DNA of 64,000 nucleotides from Variovorax sp. SG517 (GTDB taxonomy: Bacteria > Pseudomonadota > Gammaproteobacteria > Burkholderiales > Burkholderiaceae_C). Below the pieces are notes generated by a model. The model was not told the origin of the DNA. It did no database searches and saw nothing but the letters and a program-made list of their open reading frames with translations. The stretch is from contig NZ_JABMJG010000006.1 in assembly GCF_013376045.1 (NCBI RefSeq), forward strand, positions 248,001 to 312,000. Direction: 5' to 3'. Made by a program: the position numbers and the translations under genes. This document shows positions 36,061 to 45,147 of this stretch, one piece after another; the first letter of the stretch is position 1; every line of letters starts with the position of its first letter.

Positions 36061-36534
36061 ATGACCTCCATCGCCCGTACGAGGGAACGCTTTCTGGACT
36101 TTCGCAGCCGGCTCTACGGTCGGCACGACCTCACGGCCGTCGACGACCACCTGCATCCGGAATTCTCGAGCCACAGCGCCAATGTCCGTCCTTTGCTGGA
36201 AGCGGCCCGATCGAGCGGCGGACGGCACGTCGATGTGCGGCCCGCGTACAAGGAATTCGTGAAAACCTTCTACGTCGGCTTGCCCGACCTCAGACCGGTG
36301 CGCCAGGAGGTCATGGTCGAAGACGAAGGCCTCATGGCGATGACGCGGTGGGAGGCGACGCACACCGGCGTCTTCTTCGGCGTGCCAGCCACCGGCAAGG
36401 CGCTGCATTTCTCGACGGCGGATCGCTATCGCCTGCAAGACGGACTATTGGTCGAGCACTGGGATGTGGTGGATGCGCAGGAGGCGTGGCTCGCGCTCGG
36501 CATCGTCGTTCGCTCTGGGGCTGGCGAGGTGTGA
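36061..36534 (+). CDS. SnoaL-like ester cyclase
   Basis: A 157-residue NTF2-fold protein. Family pattern: HPEFSSHSANV at the first strand, FYVGLPDLRPVRQEVMVEDEGLMAMTRWEATHTGVFFGVPATG and FSTADRYRLQDGLLVEHWDVVD. SnoaL-type proteins cyclise polyketides, but most relatives outside such clusters are uncharacterised and probably act on other small molecules. GAAGGAAC precedes the ATG. It is probably controlled by the divergent XRE/MmyB regulator. Confidence 0.85.
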   Translation: MTSIARTRERFLDFRSRLYGRHDLTAVDDHLHPEFSSHSANVRPLLEAARSSGGRHVDVRPAYKEFVKTFYVGLPDLRPVRQEVMVEDEGLMAMTRWEATHTGVFFGVPATGKALHFSTADRYRLQDGLLVEHWDVVDAQEAWLALGIVVRSGAGEV

Positions 36535-36651
36535 AGAGCCTGCGGCCGAAGCAGCGCATTCGCACTCCCCCCGTTGGAGTGCGTCGGGTCAGGTTGCGGT
36601 CTCGGTAAATTCCTACATCCAGTGCGAGAGGACGGTCCAGAAAATTCATGG

Positions 36652-36897
36652 ATGCTCAGAACTCTGCTTTGCATTGTGGCGAGTCCGGTCATTGCACTCG
36701 CCGTGCTGGTCTTCGGTCTGCTGGCGGCGCTGGCCCATCTCGTCGCAATGCCCGCGCTGTATCTCTGGGAACGCCGGCTTGAGCGAAATCCTCTAGGCGG
36801 GACTGATGGGTCGGCACACGCTTCTGGCCGACTCGCTTCGAGGGAGGACGCCGGAACCGACGAGCTTCGTACGACATCTCGAACTACCCGGGAATGA
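36652..36897 (+). CDS. Small predicted membrane protein
   Basis: An 81-residue frame with one long hydrophobic stretch (LLCIVASPVIALAVLVFGLL, continuing to about residue 33) and a charged soluble tail. It could be a real small inner-membrane protein; no family and no good ribosome binding site are recognised. Confidence 0.4.
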   Translation: MLRTLLCIVASPVIALAVLVFGLLAALAHLVAMPALYLWERRLERNPLGGTDGSAHASGRLASREDAGTDELRTTSRTTRE

Positions 36898-37131
36898 TTG
36901 CATCGCCTTTCGGCCTGCGACCACTTTCCGAGCGGAGATTCAGCCGAGGCACTCAGTCGTGGGTCTTCGTCGAACGGACGCTCGCCCAGCGCAGGGCAGA
37001 CGAATCGTTCTCCGCATTGGATACCCCTGATGTCCACCGCTCCGGCAAAATTCGGCTGCAAGAAGCCCCTTGAAGGCCTTCAGCAAGAAGGCTCGCGGTG
37101 GCACTGCGACCTCAGAAGGAGTTCTCCGCCG

Positions 37132-37887
37132 ATGACCTGGTCACTGTTCTATCGCTTCGACAACGAGGTGCCCACGGACTTTCACGAACTGCGCCAATTC
37201 GGCAATTCGCTGTGGGCCGCGAACGGCAAGGTGCACACCATGGGGCACTCCATGGTCGCCGAGTTCGCAAATCCCGAAGCCGCAAAGGAAGCCCTCGCGC
37301 AGCGAAGCAACGAGATCGAAGCGCAAGGCTACGAGCGAGTACGCCACGGCATACACGATCCCGCTCGAATCGACTTCCCCTTGCTCACCGCAGAGATTCG
37401 CGAAGGTGCTCGCCACACCTTCCAGGCCATCCGCGCGGCCCATCCTGACAAGACCATCCGCCTTTTCGCGCTTTACAGCGATGACGGTGCGATGACCATC
37501 GTCCATGCTGCCAGCGATCTCTCCTTGGGCGCTCCGGGCGACATGGACGATGAAAGCGAGGTCTGGAGTTCCGCCGAATGGCCCTACACGGAGGGCGGTG
37601 AGTTTCTCGACATCGCTTACCGCATGATCCTGGCATGCCATCGCAGCGACTTGCCTTGCGACGTTGAATTCGACGTCCTGCGAGCGGGTCTCTTCGAGGC
37701 CTGCATTGCCGCGATGGAACAACTTGACCGTGAAGGTTTCTTCGGCACGGGCGAGGCGCGTGAAGAGGTTGTGCTGCTATGCCAAATCGAGGGCAACGAA
37801 GACATGGAAGGCTCGATCGGCAGACTGAACACTTCGCGTGTGGTGGGTCGGCTCGAACGCTGGATCAAGCTTTGCCAATCAGCTTAG
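37132..37887 (+). CDS. DUF4303 protein with WGR-like N-terminus
   Basis: A 251-residue protein. The start at 37132 is chosen for the AGAAGGAG site 10 bases upstream. Residues about 10-70 (FGNSLWAANGKVHTMGHSMV, EFANPEAAKEALAQRS) resemble a WGR fold. The rest matches the DUF4303 pattern: RLFALYSDDGA, VWSSAEWPYTEGGEFLDIAY and SIGRLNTSRVV. DUF4303 has no known reaction and is often found near polymorphic toxin or immunity genes. Base composition is visibly less GC-rich than in the metabolic genes nearby, suggesting recent transfer. Confidence 0.7.
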   Translation: MTWSLFYRFDNEVPTDFHELRQFGNSLWAANGKVHTMGHSMVAEFANPEAAKEALAQRSNEIEAQGYERVRHGIHDPARIDFPLLTAEIREGARHTFQAIRAAHPDKTIRLFALYSDDGAMTIVHAASDLSLGAPGDMDDESEVWSSAEWPYTEGGEFLDIAYRMILACHRSDLPCDVEFDVLRAGLFEACIAAMEQLDREGFFGTGEAREEVVLLCQIEGNEDMEGSIGRLNTSRVVGRLERWIKLCQSA

Positions 37888-38031
37888 ATTGGGACTGGCG
37901 GATCGCCGGATAAACCCGAGACTTCGCCTGAGGGATTGCTTGACGAAGTTTCCAGGGACTGCCATTCAGGATGGAGTCGCGCCCGTCCAAGTCGGCCAAG
38001 ACCAGTCGTACCCTTGCATCTCTAGAAGAAG

Positions 38032-38364
38032 ATGAGCCGTGTGACCATTTCTACAGCACCGTGCGACCCGACCGCCTCACTGGTAAGCGAAGTCCGGCGA
38101 ATCACGAATCTCGGTGTGCTCGACGTACAGGACCGACTTTCGACCGGAAAGCCGCTGTTCGACCAAGAGCTTTTTGGAAACCGAGTGGAAGACGTTTTTG
38201 CCAAGGCGCGAGCGCTGCTTGCGGCGCTGGAGAGTAGCGGACATCAACCTCTTGTCAGCGAAGCGGGTCGGCCAATCACGCCCCAGATTCTGCGGAACAT
38301 CTTCCTGGCTTCGGAGGAGGACGTTGAGGTTCACCGCCGGCTCGATGACCTCGGGCATGCCTAG
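38032..38364 (+). CDS. Orphan protein of unknown function (immunity-like context)
   Basis: A 110-residue acidic soluble protein (ISTAPCDPTASLVSEVRRIT..., RPITPQILRNIFLASEEDVE). No family is recognised. It lies between the DUF4303 gene and another orphan gene in the same direction, in DNA of similar lowered GC. Such clusters of unrelated small single-domain genes are typical of orphan immunity arrays, but no toxin gene is visible, so this is only a suggestion. Confidence 0.5.
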   Translation: MSRVTISTAPCDPTASLVSEVRRITNLGVLDVQDRLSTGKPLFDQELFGNRVEDVFAKARALLAALESSGHQPLVSEAGRPITPQILRNIFLASEEDVEVHRRLDDLGHA

Positions 38365-38472
38365 CGATAGGTGGAACACGGCCACATGCAGTCATTCTGC
38401 CAATTGCCATCCAATTGCCAATCGTCCCGAGACTGGCTGTTCGCGGCCATGCCAATCTAGAAGCCTTCGAGA

Positions 38473-39075
38473 ATGCCTCCATCAACTGAAGCCCTGCAAC
38501 GGCTGAGCGACTTCGTTTCTGGCAAAACCCCAGCGCCTGAGTTCGAGCAGCAGCTCTACAACGATCCGGACATTGAAACGTTGCTCTCGGCAGAGAACGC
38601 TCCTCGATTTTGCCAAACGGGAACGACGCTTTTCCACTATCTGATCGAACTTGACTTCAGCGACCCAGGCCACGTGCTCAGTGCACAGGACGTATTGGTC
38701 TCGTTGCTTCAGAAGCACGGAATGAAGACAGCGCCGGCCGGGGGGCCAACGGCGGAGTATGCGCTGCTGCTCGATGCCCAGCCGCGCTGGCTCGACGCGG
38801 ACGTCAAGTTCCTTGCCTCGTTGCTCGAAGCCGCGCCAAGCCTGCCTTCCAAACAGAGAAAGGCATGGCTGCGTCAGAGAATCCTGGAGCTGTTCAGGTA
38901 TGTGAACCAGCCCCCGCGCTGGTTGCAGCCTCCAGCGTGGCCCATCGGAGATGCCGGCCCTTTGGTCTTCCTGGGGCAATTTCCTGTCGCCGACTACTTT
39001 CATGATGAGGCGGCGGTGTATGTTTTCCATGACCCTGCGAAGGACGCGTTCACAACATTCGTTCAGCGCTGCTGA
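38473..39075 (+). CDS. Orphan protein of unknown function (immunity-like)
   Basis: A 200-residue soluble protein. The N-terminal half is helical and acidic (LQRLSDFVSGKTPAPEFEQQ, LLSAENAPRF), and the C-terminal half has a strand pattern QPPRWLQPPAWPIGDAGPLVFLGQ and AVYVFHDPAKDAFTTFVQRC that resembles DUF1963-like and other immunity proteins. No catalytic motif. It starts 108 bp after the previous gene and is in the same low-GC patch. The product is probably cytoplasmic. Confidence 0.6.
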   Translation: MPPSTEALQRLSDFVSGKTPAPEFEQQLYNDPDIETLLSAENAPRFCQTGTTLFHYLIELDFSDPGHVLSAQDVLVSLLQKHGMKTAPAGGPTAEYALLLDAQPRWLDADVKFLASLLEAAPSLPSKQRKAWLRQRILELFRYVNQPPRWLQPPAWPIGDAGPLVFLGQFPVADYFHDEAAVYVFHDPAKDAFTTFVQRC

Positions 39076-39338
39076 GCTCGCGACATGAGGGCAATCACCA
39101 AGATGCCTACTCGCGGCCGGACGGCCGCCGTGAACGCTGATCACGCGTGCTGAAGGACCGCCAGCAACAAGCCGGGACGTCCCGGTATTCGGCTGACGCA
39201 CACCCGTTCACCGACAGTCCAGCCAATCGATCGCAATACTCCACCAGGAGGTCCTTCAGGACGCGTATCTTCCTCGCAGGACGTTGGCCGGGCGTTCGGA
39301 TGACATAGGCGCTTGCCGGAGGTGGCGCTTCATGAGCG

Positions 39339-39431
39339 CTAGGTGAAGTTCAGGGAGCACGCGGCCTGGACACCGACCGAGATGCCCAGCAGCATGAATG
39401 CGGCCGCGCCTTGCAGGGCGAGTCGCTTCAT
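39339..39431 (-). CDS. Possible tiny secreted peptide
   Basis: A 30-residue frame, MKRLALQGAAAFMLLGISVG followed by VQAACSLNFT. It is nearly all signal-peptide-like sequence with an Ala-Cys at the predicted cleavage point. It may be a decayed signal-peptide remnant rather than a gene. Confidence 0.22.
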   Translation of the reverse strand: MKRLALQGAAAFMLLGISVGVQAACSLNFT

Positions 39432-39748
39432 CAGGCGATGGCACGAATGACCACGCCCGGCGGCTGTGTCGCATGCATGTGTGACCCCGTTCGTTCTTTT
39501 GAATTCGGATGCATTGCGTTGTGCGGCAATGCCGGAACGAGCGTAACGACATGCTCGATGAAGCAATCCCATGGCCTTTTCTGGCTTCTGTGATGCCTAT
39601 CGAAAGAATTACTTTGATGACCGGGGAAGTACTGCACGCACTGCTGCCTGTGGTCGATGCGTAGCTTGCCGCGGCCGTCCGGCGAGCAGGCCTTTCCATG
39701 GCCGGTTTGCGCGTCCAGCGGCGGGTGATCCCCCGGTCCATAGAAATA

Positions 39749-39771
39749 GGAAGGGATTTCCATAATGGAAA
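39749..39771. promoter_or_regulatory. IclR-type operator upstream of ThuA/PQQ operon
   Basis: Palindrome ATTTCCATAATGGAAAT at 39756-39772, preceded by GGAAGGG. 23 bases are identical (reverse complement) to 52364-52386 between dctP and iclR. It covers the -35 region of a promoter with -10 TATGAT at 39790-39795. An imperfect half site GTTTCCAT follows at 39774. Confidence 0.7.
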
Positions 39772-39889
39772 TAGTTTCCATAAAATTCCTATGATCGCCC
39801 CCGGTCAGTCCTGCCGCAGCGGACACGGGCCGGCCAGCATCGGCAGAGCGCTCGCACTCTGCGCCATCGATCAGAACGAGGAGACACCC

Positions 39890-40951
39890 TTGGAACTTGC
39901 CAAATCATTGACTCTCAGGCTCGCCTTGGCGGCGGCCGTGACGCTGGCCGTGACTGCATGCGGAGGAGGAAGCGGAGGAGGGGGAGGAGTGCCGCTCACG
40001 GCCCTTCCCGTGTCGCCGGCAGCACCGAGCAATCCGACAGAGCCTGCGGGCGAGACACCGGTTCAGCCGACGGACCCGGTTGCCGAAGCCCCCGACGACA
40101 GCTTCGACACCTACTACAACGTCTGCAGGGGAACGAATCCCAAGTGCTACAACGACTGGGGCGCCTTTGCTTCGACGCCGGACCGGGTGCTGGTCTATTC
40201 GCGCACCGCGGGGCCGCGTCATGCCGTGCTGGGCACGCCGATGGCCGCTGGTTTGAACCCGGTGATGAATCCGGACAACGTGATGCAGGCGGGCCTGGTT
40301 CGCATGCTGTCGGCCGAAGGCATCACGGTCGATTGGACGGAAGATGTCGCGGTCCTCAGCAGCCGCATCAACAACTACAAGGCGATCATCTTCGCGAGCT
40401 CGAACCGCGACACGCTGTGGAACGGCGCGGTCAGCACGAGCCAGGACGCCGCGCGCACCGCGCTGCGCAACTACATGCGCCGCGGCGGCGGCTTCGTCGG
40501 CCTGCACAACGCATTCGGCGCGGAATACAACTGGCCCTACTACGAAGGCCTGCTCGGCAACGCGAACTTCTACAACCACGGGCCGAACCGCGCCGGCGAC
40601 GTCGAGATCGTCTCGGACGATCCGTCGACGAAGGATGTGCCCAAGCGCTTTTCATTCCAGGACGAGTGGTACAACCTCATGCCCTTCCCCACGAAGGTGA
40701 AGTTCCTGGCCAAGGTCGACACCTCGACGCTGAAGCCGCTGACGGCGGCGCCGCATCCGGGCCATGCGGACTTCCATCCCGTCGCCTGGTGCCAGTACTA
40801 CGACGGCGGCCGCGCATGGCTCACGACCCTCGGGCACAACGCCCACTCGTTCACCGCGGACCTGTCGGGCGTAGGGGCCATCGAGTTCCAGAAGCTCGTG
40901 GTCCAGGGCGTCAAGTCGGCCATGGGTCTCACGCCCTTCTGCACTGAATAG
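39890..40951 (+). CDS. ThuA-domain lipoprotein
   Basis: A 353-residue protein starting at TTG; GAGGAG lies 6 bases upstream and the frame from here gives a lipoprotein signal (ALAAAVTLAVTAC, lipidated Cys24) followed by a Gly-rich linker. The ThuA-like domain (class I glutamine amidotransferase-like fold) spans about residues 90-345: RVLVYSRTAGPRHAVLGTP, GFVGLHNAFGAEYNWPYYEG, FSFQDEWYNLMPF and PVAWCQYYDGGRAWLTTLGH. ThuA domains occur in carbohydrate and keto-sugar metabolism, but their reaction is mostly undefined. It is the first gene of the PQQ operon and precedes a PQQ lipoprotein. Confidence 0.85.
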   Translation: MELAKSLTLRLALAAAVTLAVTACGGGSGGGGGVPLTALPVSPAAPSNPTEPAGETPVQPTDPVAEAPDDSFDTYYNVCRGTNPKCYNDWGAFASTPDRVLVYSRTAGPRHAVLGTPMAAGLNPVMNPDNVMQAGLVRMLSAEGITVDWTEDVAVLSSRINNYKAIIFASSNRDTLWNGAVSTSQDAARTALRNYMRRGGGFVGLHNAFGAEYNWPYYEGLLGNANFYNHGPNRAGDVEIVSDDPSTKDVPKRFSFQDEWYNLMPFPTKVKFLAKVDTSTLKPLTAAPHPGHADFHPVAWCQYYDGGRAWLTTLGHNAHSFTADLSGVGAIEFQKLVVQGVKSAMGLTPFCTE

Positions 40952-41057
40952 CGACCGAGCAACGAGCCTGCGAGGCCGGCTTCGCGCACCGCGCACTGCC
41001 CGCGGTGCGTGCGGCCTCGCGCACATCCGTTCCCAACCTCACCAAGTAGAGACATCC

Positions 41058-43280
41058 ATGAACCAAAGATCATTGGTCACGCTGCTGGTTTCCTGCGGCG
41101 TGCTTGCATCCCCCTTGTTGCTCGGCGCTTGCGGCGGTTCGAGCGGCGGCGGCGCGCCGGTGCTGCCTGTCAGCCCGGCCCCCGCGCCACCGCCGGCATC
41201 GAGCGCGCCGCCACCGGCATCTCCGCCGGCGGCCGCCGCGCCCGCGGCCGACCTGTCTGACTGCTGTACGGCCGGCGACAAGGACTTCCCCAAGGTGGGC
41301 GGCAATCTGGGCAACCAGAACTACTCCAGCCTGCGCAAGATCAACAAGGGCCTCGTCGGCCAGCTGGGGGGTGCCTGGGTCAACCAGATCGAGGGCGGCA
41401 TGACCACCGGCACCAACCAGAGCACGACAGTGGTCGTCGACGGCGTGCTCTACATCGAGTCCGCGCTGGGCAACGTGATCGCGGTGGACGGCAAGACCGG
41501 CCTCACGAAATGGAAATGGACCACGCCCTACGGTGCCATCACCCGCCGCGGGGTGGCCGTCGCGAAGGACCTGGGCCTGGTGTTCACCGTCGCCACCGGC
41601 AACCGCCTGGTGGCGCTGAGGACGGACACAGGTGCCATTGCCTGGATCAAGCAGTACCCGAGCAGCAGCACCGACCCCGACTACCAGGGCGCGCTGCAGA
41701 AAGTGGCGCTCGTCTATCACGACAAGCGGCTCTACCTCGGCACCAACGACGGCAATCGCGGTGCGGCGTTCTCCGCCGATGCGTTGACGGGCAAGGTGCT
41801 GACCTCGTTCTGGGGCGTGCCGCGCGCCGGCGAGATCGGCTACGACACCTGGGGCGGTGCCGCCGAATCGGAACGCACCGGTGCGACCCCGTGGATCCAT
41901 CCCGCGGTGGATCCCGAACTGGGCCTGGTCTACTGGACCTTCGGCAACGTGCGCGGCGGTTCGTCGCAGAACGGCTCCACGCGCCCGGGCCTGAATCTCT
42001 TCGCCAATTCGATCGTTGCGCTGGACCTCAAGACCGGCGAATACAAGTGGCACTTCCAGTCCGTGCACCACGACATCTGGGACATGGACAACGTGATGTC
42101 TCCCGTGCTCGCCGACGTCAAGATCGACGGGAAAGACCGCAAGGTCGTGATCTACGGCAGCAAGACGGGCATGTACTACATCCTCGATCGCAAGGACGGC
42201 AGCGCGCCGCTGGGCATCGACGAGGTGCCCGTGAAACAGGACGCCCGCCAGGCCAGCTGGCCGACCCAGCCATTCCCGCGCCAGGGCGCCTGGACCGAGA
42301 CCTGCATCGTGGACCAGCCGCTGGGCACGGCGGTCCCCGGCGACCCCAACCGCGCGGTCCCGAACTACGTGAAGGGCTGCCTCTACGACGCGCACTGGGA
42401 CGTGCCGATCCTCTCCATTCCGGGACATGGCGGCGGTGCCAACTGGAACCACCAGTCCTTCAGCCAGCGCACGGGCCTGGTCTACACGGGCATGGGCTAC
42501 GTGTCGGCGGCGCACTCGCTCACCGAATCGAGCAACGGCCTGCGTCCGCCGGGCACCTACATGACCGGTGCGGTCGTGGCGGTCGATCCGAGCACCAACC
42601 TCGTGAAGTGGAAGAAGCAGATGCCGTACTCGCTGGCGCACGGCAACGGCATCCTGAGCACGGCCTCTGACCTGCTGTTCATCGGACAGCCCGACGGCAA
42701 CCTGCTGGCCCTGGATGCGCATGACGGCAGCGAACTGTGGCGCTTCCAGACCGGTGCCGCGATCAGTGCCAGCCCGGTCTCCTACGAGATCGATGGCGAG
42801 CAGTACATCGCGGTGTTCTCGGGGGGGACGGGCATTCCGTACGGCGATTCGGCACCGCGCGGCGATCGCCTGTGGGCGTTCAAGGTCGGCGGCTCCGTCG
42901 CGCCCGCGCCCACGCCGGTGCCGCCCGTCGTGCGCCGGCCGGTGTCGGGTTCGGCGGTGGAAGGCGCGGCATTGCCGACCCCGAACACAGTGTTCCTGGC
43001 ACGCGTGCAGACCGCCGCGAACGAGCCGGGCACCACCGAATCGACGGCCGTGAATGCCATGACGCCAACCTTCATGCGCGTGCCGGCGAACACCACCGTG
43101 ACCTTCACCAACCCGGGGGCCAATGCGAACACGCACTGCGCCACGCAGTTCTTCGAAGGCAGATTCGATTTCAGGCTGGCTCCGGGCCAGTCCGCGACCC
43201 ACACCTTTGACACGCCGGGCGAATACTTCTACAACGACTGCCATAGCCCGCGCCCGACGGGCAAGATCGTCGTGTATTGA
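41058..43280 (+). CDS. PQQ beta-propeller lipoprotein with C-terminal cupredoxin domain
   Basis: A 740-residue lipoprotein (LLLGAC, Cys25), then a Pro/Ala-rich linker and a PQQ-dependent alcohol-dehydrogenase type propeller (about residues 75-610). Recognisable parts are SALGNVIAVDGKTGLTKWKW, SIVALDLKTGEYKWHFQSVH, catalytic Asp segment HHDIWDMD and LLALDAHDGSELWRFQTGA. The last 100 residues are a cupredoxin-like domain (FMRVPANTTVTFTNPGANAN, HCATQFFEG, TFDTPGEYFYNDCHSPRP), with His, Cys and His as probable copper ligands. Electrons would pass from PQQ to the copper domain in the periplasm. The substrate is unknown. It sits between thuA and pqqA. Confidence 0.88.
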   Translation: MNQRSLVTLLVSCGVLASPLLLGACGGSSGGGAPVLPVSPAPAPPPASSAPPPASPPAAAAPAADLSDCCTAGDKDFPKVGGNLGNQNYSSLRKINKGLVGQLGGAWVNQIEGGMTTGTNQSTTVVVDGVLYIESALGNVIAVDGKTGLTKWKWTTPYGAITRRGVAVAKDLGLVFTVATGNRLVALRTDTGAIAWIKQYPSSSTDPDYQGALQKVALVYHDKRLYLGTNDGNRGAAFSADALTGKVLTSFWGVPRAGEIGYDTWGGAAESERTGATPWIHPAVDPELGLVYWTFGNVRGGSSQNGSTRPGLNLFANSIVALDLKTGEYKWHFQSVHHDIWDMDNVMSPVLADVKIDGKDRKVVIYGSKTGMYYILDRKDGSAPLGIDEVPVKQDARQASWPTQPFPRQGAWTETCIVDQPLGTAVPGDPNRAVPNYVKGCLYDAHWDVPILSIPGHGGGANWNHQSFSQRTGLVYTGMGYVSAAHSLTESSNGLRPPGTYMTGAVVAVDPSTNLVKWKKQMPYSLAHGNGILSTASDLLFIGQPDGNLLALDAHDGSELWRFQTGAAISASPVSYEIDGEQYIAVFSGGTGIPYGDSAPRGDRLWAFKVGGSVAPAPTPVPPVVRRPVSGSAVEGAALPTPNTVFLARVQTAANEPGTTESTAVNAMTPTFMRVPANTTVTFTNPGANANTHCATQFFEGRFDFRLAPGQSATHTFDTPGEYFYNDCHSPRPTGKIVVY

Positions 43281-43320
43281 TCCCGTCCCTCAATCCCCCA
43301 ACCACTGAAGGAGCAATGCG

Positions 43321-43395
43321 ATGAAATGGTGCAAGCCTGAGTTCGAAGAGCTGCGTTTCGGCTTCGAGATCACAATGTACATCTCCGCGCGCTGA
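43321..43395 (+). CDS. pqqA: PQQ precursor peptide PqqA
   Basis: A 24-residue peptide (MKWCKPEFEELRFGFEITMY ending ISAR). It contains the conserved Glu16-x-x-x-Tyr20 pair (EITMY) that is cross-linked by PqqE and becomes PQQ. It starts 40 bp after the propeller gene and is followed by a strong hairpin, so it is probably made in excess over the enzymes downstream. Confidence 0.95.
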   Translation: MKWCKPEFEELRFGFEITMYISAR

Positions 43396-43405
43396 GCGCG
43401 GCCCC

Positions 43406-43439
43406 GACGGCACCGGCTTCGCGCCGGTGCCGTCTTTTT
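43406..43439 (+). terminator. Strong hairpin plus U-run between pqqA and pqqB
   Basis: GACGGCACCGGC (43406-43417), loop TTCGC, GCCGGTGCCGTC (43423-43434) and TTTTT. A perfect 12-bp stem, 10 bp before the pqqB start. It should cause partial termination, giving more pqqA than pqqBCDE transcript. Confidence 0.85.
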
Positions 43440-43449
43440 CTTGTCCCCC

Positions 43450-44370
43450 ATGAAGATTCTGGTTCTTGGTTCGGGAGCGGGCGGTGGCTTCCCTCAATGG
43501 AATTGCAACTGCCGCCTGTGCGCCGGCCAGCGAACCGGGCAGGTCCGGGCCCTTCCTCGCACGCAGAGTTCAATTGCCGTGTCGGCCGACGGCGAACGCT
43601 GGGTGCTGCTGAACGCGTCGCCCGACATCGGCGCTCAGCTGCGCGCCTCGCCGGCGCTGTGGCCTCGCCATGGCCTGCGCGATTCCGCGATCGAGGCCGT
43701 GGTGCTGATGGATTCGCAGATCGACCATGTCGCGGGGCTTCTGAGCCTGCGCGAGGGATCGCGGCTGCAGCTGTACTGCACACCCGAATCCCATGAAGAC
43801 CTCACCGGCAGCCTGCCGTTGTTGAAGGCGCTCGAAAGCTACAGCGGTGTGAGCTGGCATCCGATGCCGCTCGAACCCGGCGGCGGTACGTGGCACGAGA
43901 TCGCCGGCCTGCGCCTGCAGGCCGTGCCGGTTCCCGGCAAGGCGCCCCCTTACTCGCCGCGCCGGCAGGCCGAGACGCGCAGCGACAACGCGGCCGTGCT
44001 GATCGAGGCCCCGGCCAGTGGCCGGCGCGTGTTCTATGCACCAGGCCTCGCACGGGTCGGCGAGGCCGAACGCAGGTGCCTCGACGGCTGCGATACCGTG
44101 CTGGTCGACGGCACCTTCTGGACCGAGGACGAGATGGTCGCGGCGGGCCTCGGCAAGAAGCACGCCGCCGACATGGGCCACCTGCCTCAGTGCGACGGAC
44201 CGCACGGTCCGGGCATGCTGAAGGCGCTGGACGCCTGCACCGCGCGCAGGAAAGTACTCATCCACATCAACAACAGCAACCCGATCCTCGACGAAGACGG
44301 GCCGGAACGCGCCGAGCTCGTGCGTCGCGGCATCGAGGTGGCCTTCGACGGCATGGAACTGGAGATCTGA
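43450..44370 (+). CDS. pqqB: PqqB, MBL-fold PQQ biosynthesis oxygenase
   Basis: A 306-residue protein with the diagnostic N-terminus MKILVLGSGAGGGFPQWNCNC and the metallo-lactamase-like segments LMDSQIDHVAGLL and KHAADMGHLPQCDG, and the C-terminal LIHINNSNPIL. PqqB hydroxylates the cross-linked Glu-Tyr intermediate and needs iron. The Met at 43450 is the family start. It is followed after 3 bp by pqqC. Confidence 0.96.
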   Translation: MKILVLGSGAGGGFPQWNCNCRLCAGQRTGQVRALPRTQSSIAVSADGERWVLLNASPDIGAQLRASPALWPRHGLRDSAIEAVVLMDSQIDHVAGLLSLREGSRLQLYCTPESHEDLTGSLPLLKALESYSGVSWHPMPLEPGGGTWHEIAGLRLQAVPVPGKAPPYSPRRQAETRSDNAAVLIEAPASGRRVFYAPGLARVGEAERRCLDGCDTVLVDGTFWTEDEMVAAGLGKKHAADMGHLPQCDGPHGPGMLKALDACTARRKVLIHINNSNPILDEDGPERAELVRRGIEVAFDGMELEI

Positions 44371-44373
44371 CGC

Positions 44374-45147
44374 GTGACGCAACAGCAACAGCAACAACAA
44401 CAACAGCAGCAGACGCAGACGCAGCAGGAGCCTTGGTCGCCGCAGGTCTTCGAATCGCAGCTGCGCGCGATGGAGTCGCGCTATCACAGCCATCATCCGT
44501 TCAACCGGCGGCTCAATGCCGGCGAACTGCAACCCTTCCAGGTCCGGGGCTGGGTGGCGAACCGGTTCTACTACCAGTGCCGCATTCCCGTGAAGGACGC
44601 GGCGATCCTTTCCAATTGCGATGACCGCGCAACGCGCAGGCGCTGGGTGGTGAGGATGCTCGACCACGACGGGCACGGCGACCACGAGGGCCCCCACGCT
44701 GGCGGCATCGAGATATGGACCCGCCTGGGCCTCGCGACCGGCCTTCGGCGCGATGTGCTGGAGTCGCACGCGCTCGTCCTGCCCGGCGTGCGCTTCGCCG
44801 TGGATGCCTACGTCAACTTCGCGCGCACGGCGCCCTGGCAGGAGGCCGTGATCTCCTCGCTGACCGAGATGTTCGCGCCGCGCATCCACAAGGACCGGCT
44901 CGCGGGCTGGCCCACGCACTATCCGTGGATCGACACCTCGGGCCTGGACTATTTCCGCAGCCGCATCCCGCTGGCCGACCGTGATGTCGAGCATGGCCTG
45001 GAGGTGGCGATGCAGTGGTGCACCACGCGCGAACGGCAGGTTCGTGCCCTGCAGATCCTGGGCTTCAAGCTCGACATCCTCTGGGCCATGCTCGACGCGA
45101 TCGAGAAGGCCTATCCCGACGACCTTGCGAAAGAACAGCAGCCATGA
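44374..45147 (+). CDS. pqqC: PqqC, pyrroloquinoline-quinone synthase
   Basis: A 257-residue all-helical oxidase that carries out the final ring closure and eight-electron oxidation to PQQ. Core segments are [41 protein letters not shown], the His cluster [18 protein letters not shown] and [19 protein letters not shown]. The start is GTG. Residues 3-14 are encoded by a CAA/CAG repeat and give a Gln tract that is not part of the family core. Its TGA overlaps the pqqD ATG by 4 bp. Confidence 0.95.
   Translation: MTQQQQQQQQQQQTQTQQEPWSPQVFESQLRAMESRYHSHHPFNRRLNAGELQPFQVRGWVANRFYYQCRIPVKDAAILSNCDDRATRRRWVVRMLDHDGHGDHEGPHAGGIEIWTRLGLATGLRRDVLESHALVLPGVRFAVDAYVNFARTAPWQEAVISSLTEMFAPRIHKDRLAGWPTHYPWIDTSGLDYFRSRIPLADRDVEHGLEVAMQWCTTRERQVRALQILGFKLDILWAMLDAIEKAYPDDLAKEQQP

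Larger units (their letters stand above)
39076..39889. other. 814-bp stretch before the ThuA/PQQ operon
   Basis: It contains no secure gene, only a possible 30-residue secreted peptide on the minus strand (39339-39431) and, near its right end, the operator and promoter of the ThuA/PQQ operon. Confidence 0.5.
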
